A stretch of 7,320 nt of DNA from a bacterium HR39. Its GTDB lineage: Bacteria > Pseudomonadota > Alphaproteobacteria > Geminicoccales > Geminicoccaceae. The translations under genes were made by a program, and so were the position numbers. Positions 6,686-7,320 of this stretch are shown piece by piece (position 1 is the stretch's first letter; each line of letters opens with the position of its first letter). The notes below the pieces were generated by a model. It had not been told where the DNA came from and searched no databases. It worked only from the letters and a program-made list of their open reading frames with translations. The stretch spans positions 1-7,320 of the forward strand of contig BEIP01000060.1 in NCBI GenBank assembly GCA_002898955.1, written 5' to 3'.

Positions 6686-7320
6686 GGGGACCGGCACTCG
6701 CCCGGCGCCATCTCCTGACCGGCCTCGCCGCGGCGGGCGGCCTCGTGGCGGTGCGCGCGGCCTTCGCGCAGCTGCGCGTCGACATCACCCGCGGGCGGGT
6801 GGAGCCGCTCGCCGTCGCGGTGGCTCCCTTCCTGTACGACGCTCCGGAACTCGCCGCCCTCGCCCGCGACATCCCGGACGTGGTGGCGGCGGACCTCGAG
6901 CGCTCCGGCTTCTTCCGCCGCATCGACCCGCGCCGTCATCCCCAGACGCCCGACGCCATGGCCGCCCAGCCCGACTTCGCCGCCTGGCGGGCGGTGGACG
7001 CCCAGGCGCTGGTCACGGGCCGCGTGGCCCTGGCCGGAGCGGACACGCTGGCGGTCGAGTTCCGCCTGTGGGACGTGTTCCTCGGCAGCCAGCTCGCCGG
7101 CTTCCGCTACACCCTCGCGCGGGGCCTGTGGCGGCGGGCGGCGCACCGCATCGCCGATGCCGTCTACGAGCGGCTCACCGGCGAGCGGGGCTGGTTCGAC
7201 ACCCGCATCGCCTATGTGGCGGAGAGCGGCCCCGCCACCCGGCGCATCAAGCGCATCGCCGTCATGGACAGCGACGGGGCGAACCACCGCTTCCTCACCG
7301 ACGGCCGCGATCTGGTGATG
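6682..7320 (+). CDS. tolB: Tol-Pal system protein TolB, 5' part (runs past window end)
   Basis: 213 codons are visible with no stop; the full protein should be around 430-450 residues. TolB is a periplasmic beta-propeller protein linking TolA with Pal. Seen: a signal peptide (1-29) with ARRHLLTG, a hydrophobic stretch and a likely cut after AFA (27-29); the TolB N-terminal domain (31-170) with LRVDITRGRVEPLAVAVAPF, VVAADLERSGFFRRID, AWRAVDAQALVTGRV and ADAVYERLTGERGWF; then the first propeller strand TRIAYVAESG followed by KRIAVMDSDGANHRFLTDG. The start ATG 6682 overlaps the tolA stop as ATGA, giving translational coupling. The signal resembles a twin-arginine signal (RR at 8-9, Arg25 near the cut), whereas TolB is usually Sec-exported. 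pal is expected next, beyond the window. Confidence 0.95.
   Translation, partial: MRGPALARRHLLTGLAAAGGLVAVRAAFAQLRVDITRGRVEPLAVAVAPFLYDAPELAALARDIPDVVAADLERSGFFRRIDPRRHPQTPDAMAAQPDFAAWRAVDAQALVTGRVALAGADTLAVEFRLWDVFLGSQLAGFRYTLARGLWRRAAHRIADAVYERLTGERGWFDTRIAYVAESGPATRRIKRIAVMDSDGANHRFLTDGRDLVM

Overview
This is an ordinary but cleanly readable chromosomal segment from a very GC-rich bacterium, most likely an alphaproteobacterium. The L34 protein, the TolB N-terminus (an LRVDITRGRVEPL-type start), the N-terminally extended dihydropteroate synthase and the C-terminal domain of TolA all look alphaproteobacterial from memory. I cannot place it to genus. All convincing genes are on the + strand and nearly the whole window is coding. 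Five of the eight visible start codons are GTG (folP, rpmH, rnpA, yidD, tolA).

Layout. (1) Positions 1-1597: the 3' part of a PfkB/ribokinase-family sugar kinase, joined by a GTGA overlap to a dihydropteroate synthase (folP) that has replacements at several residues normally conserved in the pterin and pABA pockets. (2) Positions 1594-4168: a strong sigma70-type promoter overlapping the folP stop codon, then the classic rpmH-rnpA-yidD-yidC block (ribosomal protein L34, RNase P protein, YidD, and the YidC insertase), tightly packed with overlapping genes. (3) Positions 4169-4309: a 141-base gap holding a GC-rich stem-loop at the yidC stop, a second promoter and the tolQ ribosome binding site. 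(4) Positions 4310-7320: tolQ-tolR-tolA-tolB, with tolB cut off by the window end.

How the genes work together. The rpmH block couples translation (L34), tRNA 5' maturation (RnpA) and membrane protein insertion (YidD, YidC). TolQ, TolR and TolA form the inner-membrane, proton-driven motor that acts through periplasmic TolB (and Pal, presumably just downstream) to keep the outer membrane attached during division. The first two genes belong to sugar phosphorylation and folate synthesis.

I found no mobile element, CRISPR array, tRNA, rRNA or unknown multi-gene system. The points worth a second look are the divergent active site of the folate enzyme, a twin-arginine-like signal on TolB, the strongly proline-rich TolA linker with two cysteines in its C-terminal domain, the direct rpmH-block to tol-block junction, and two promoters that share a 12-base core.
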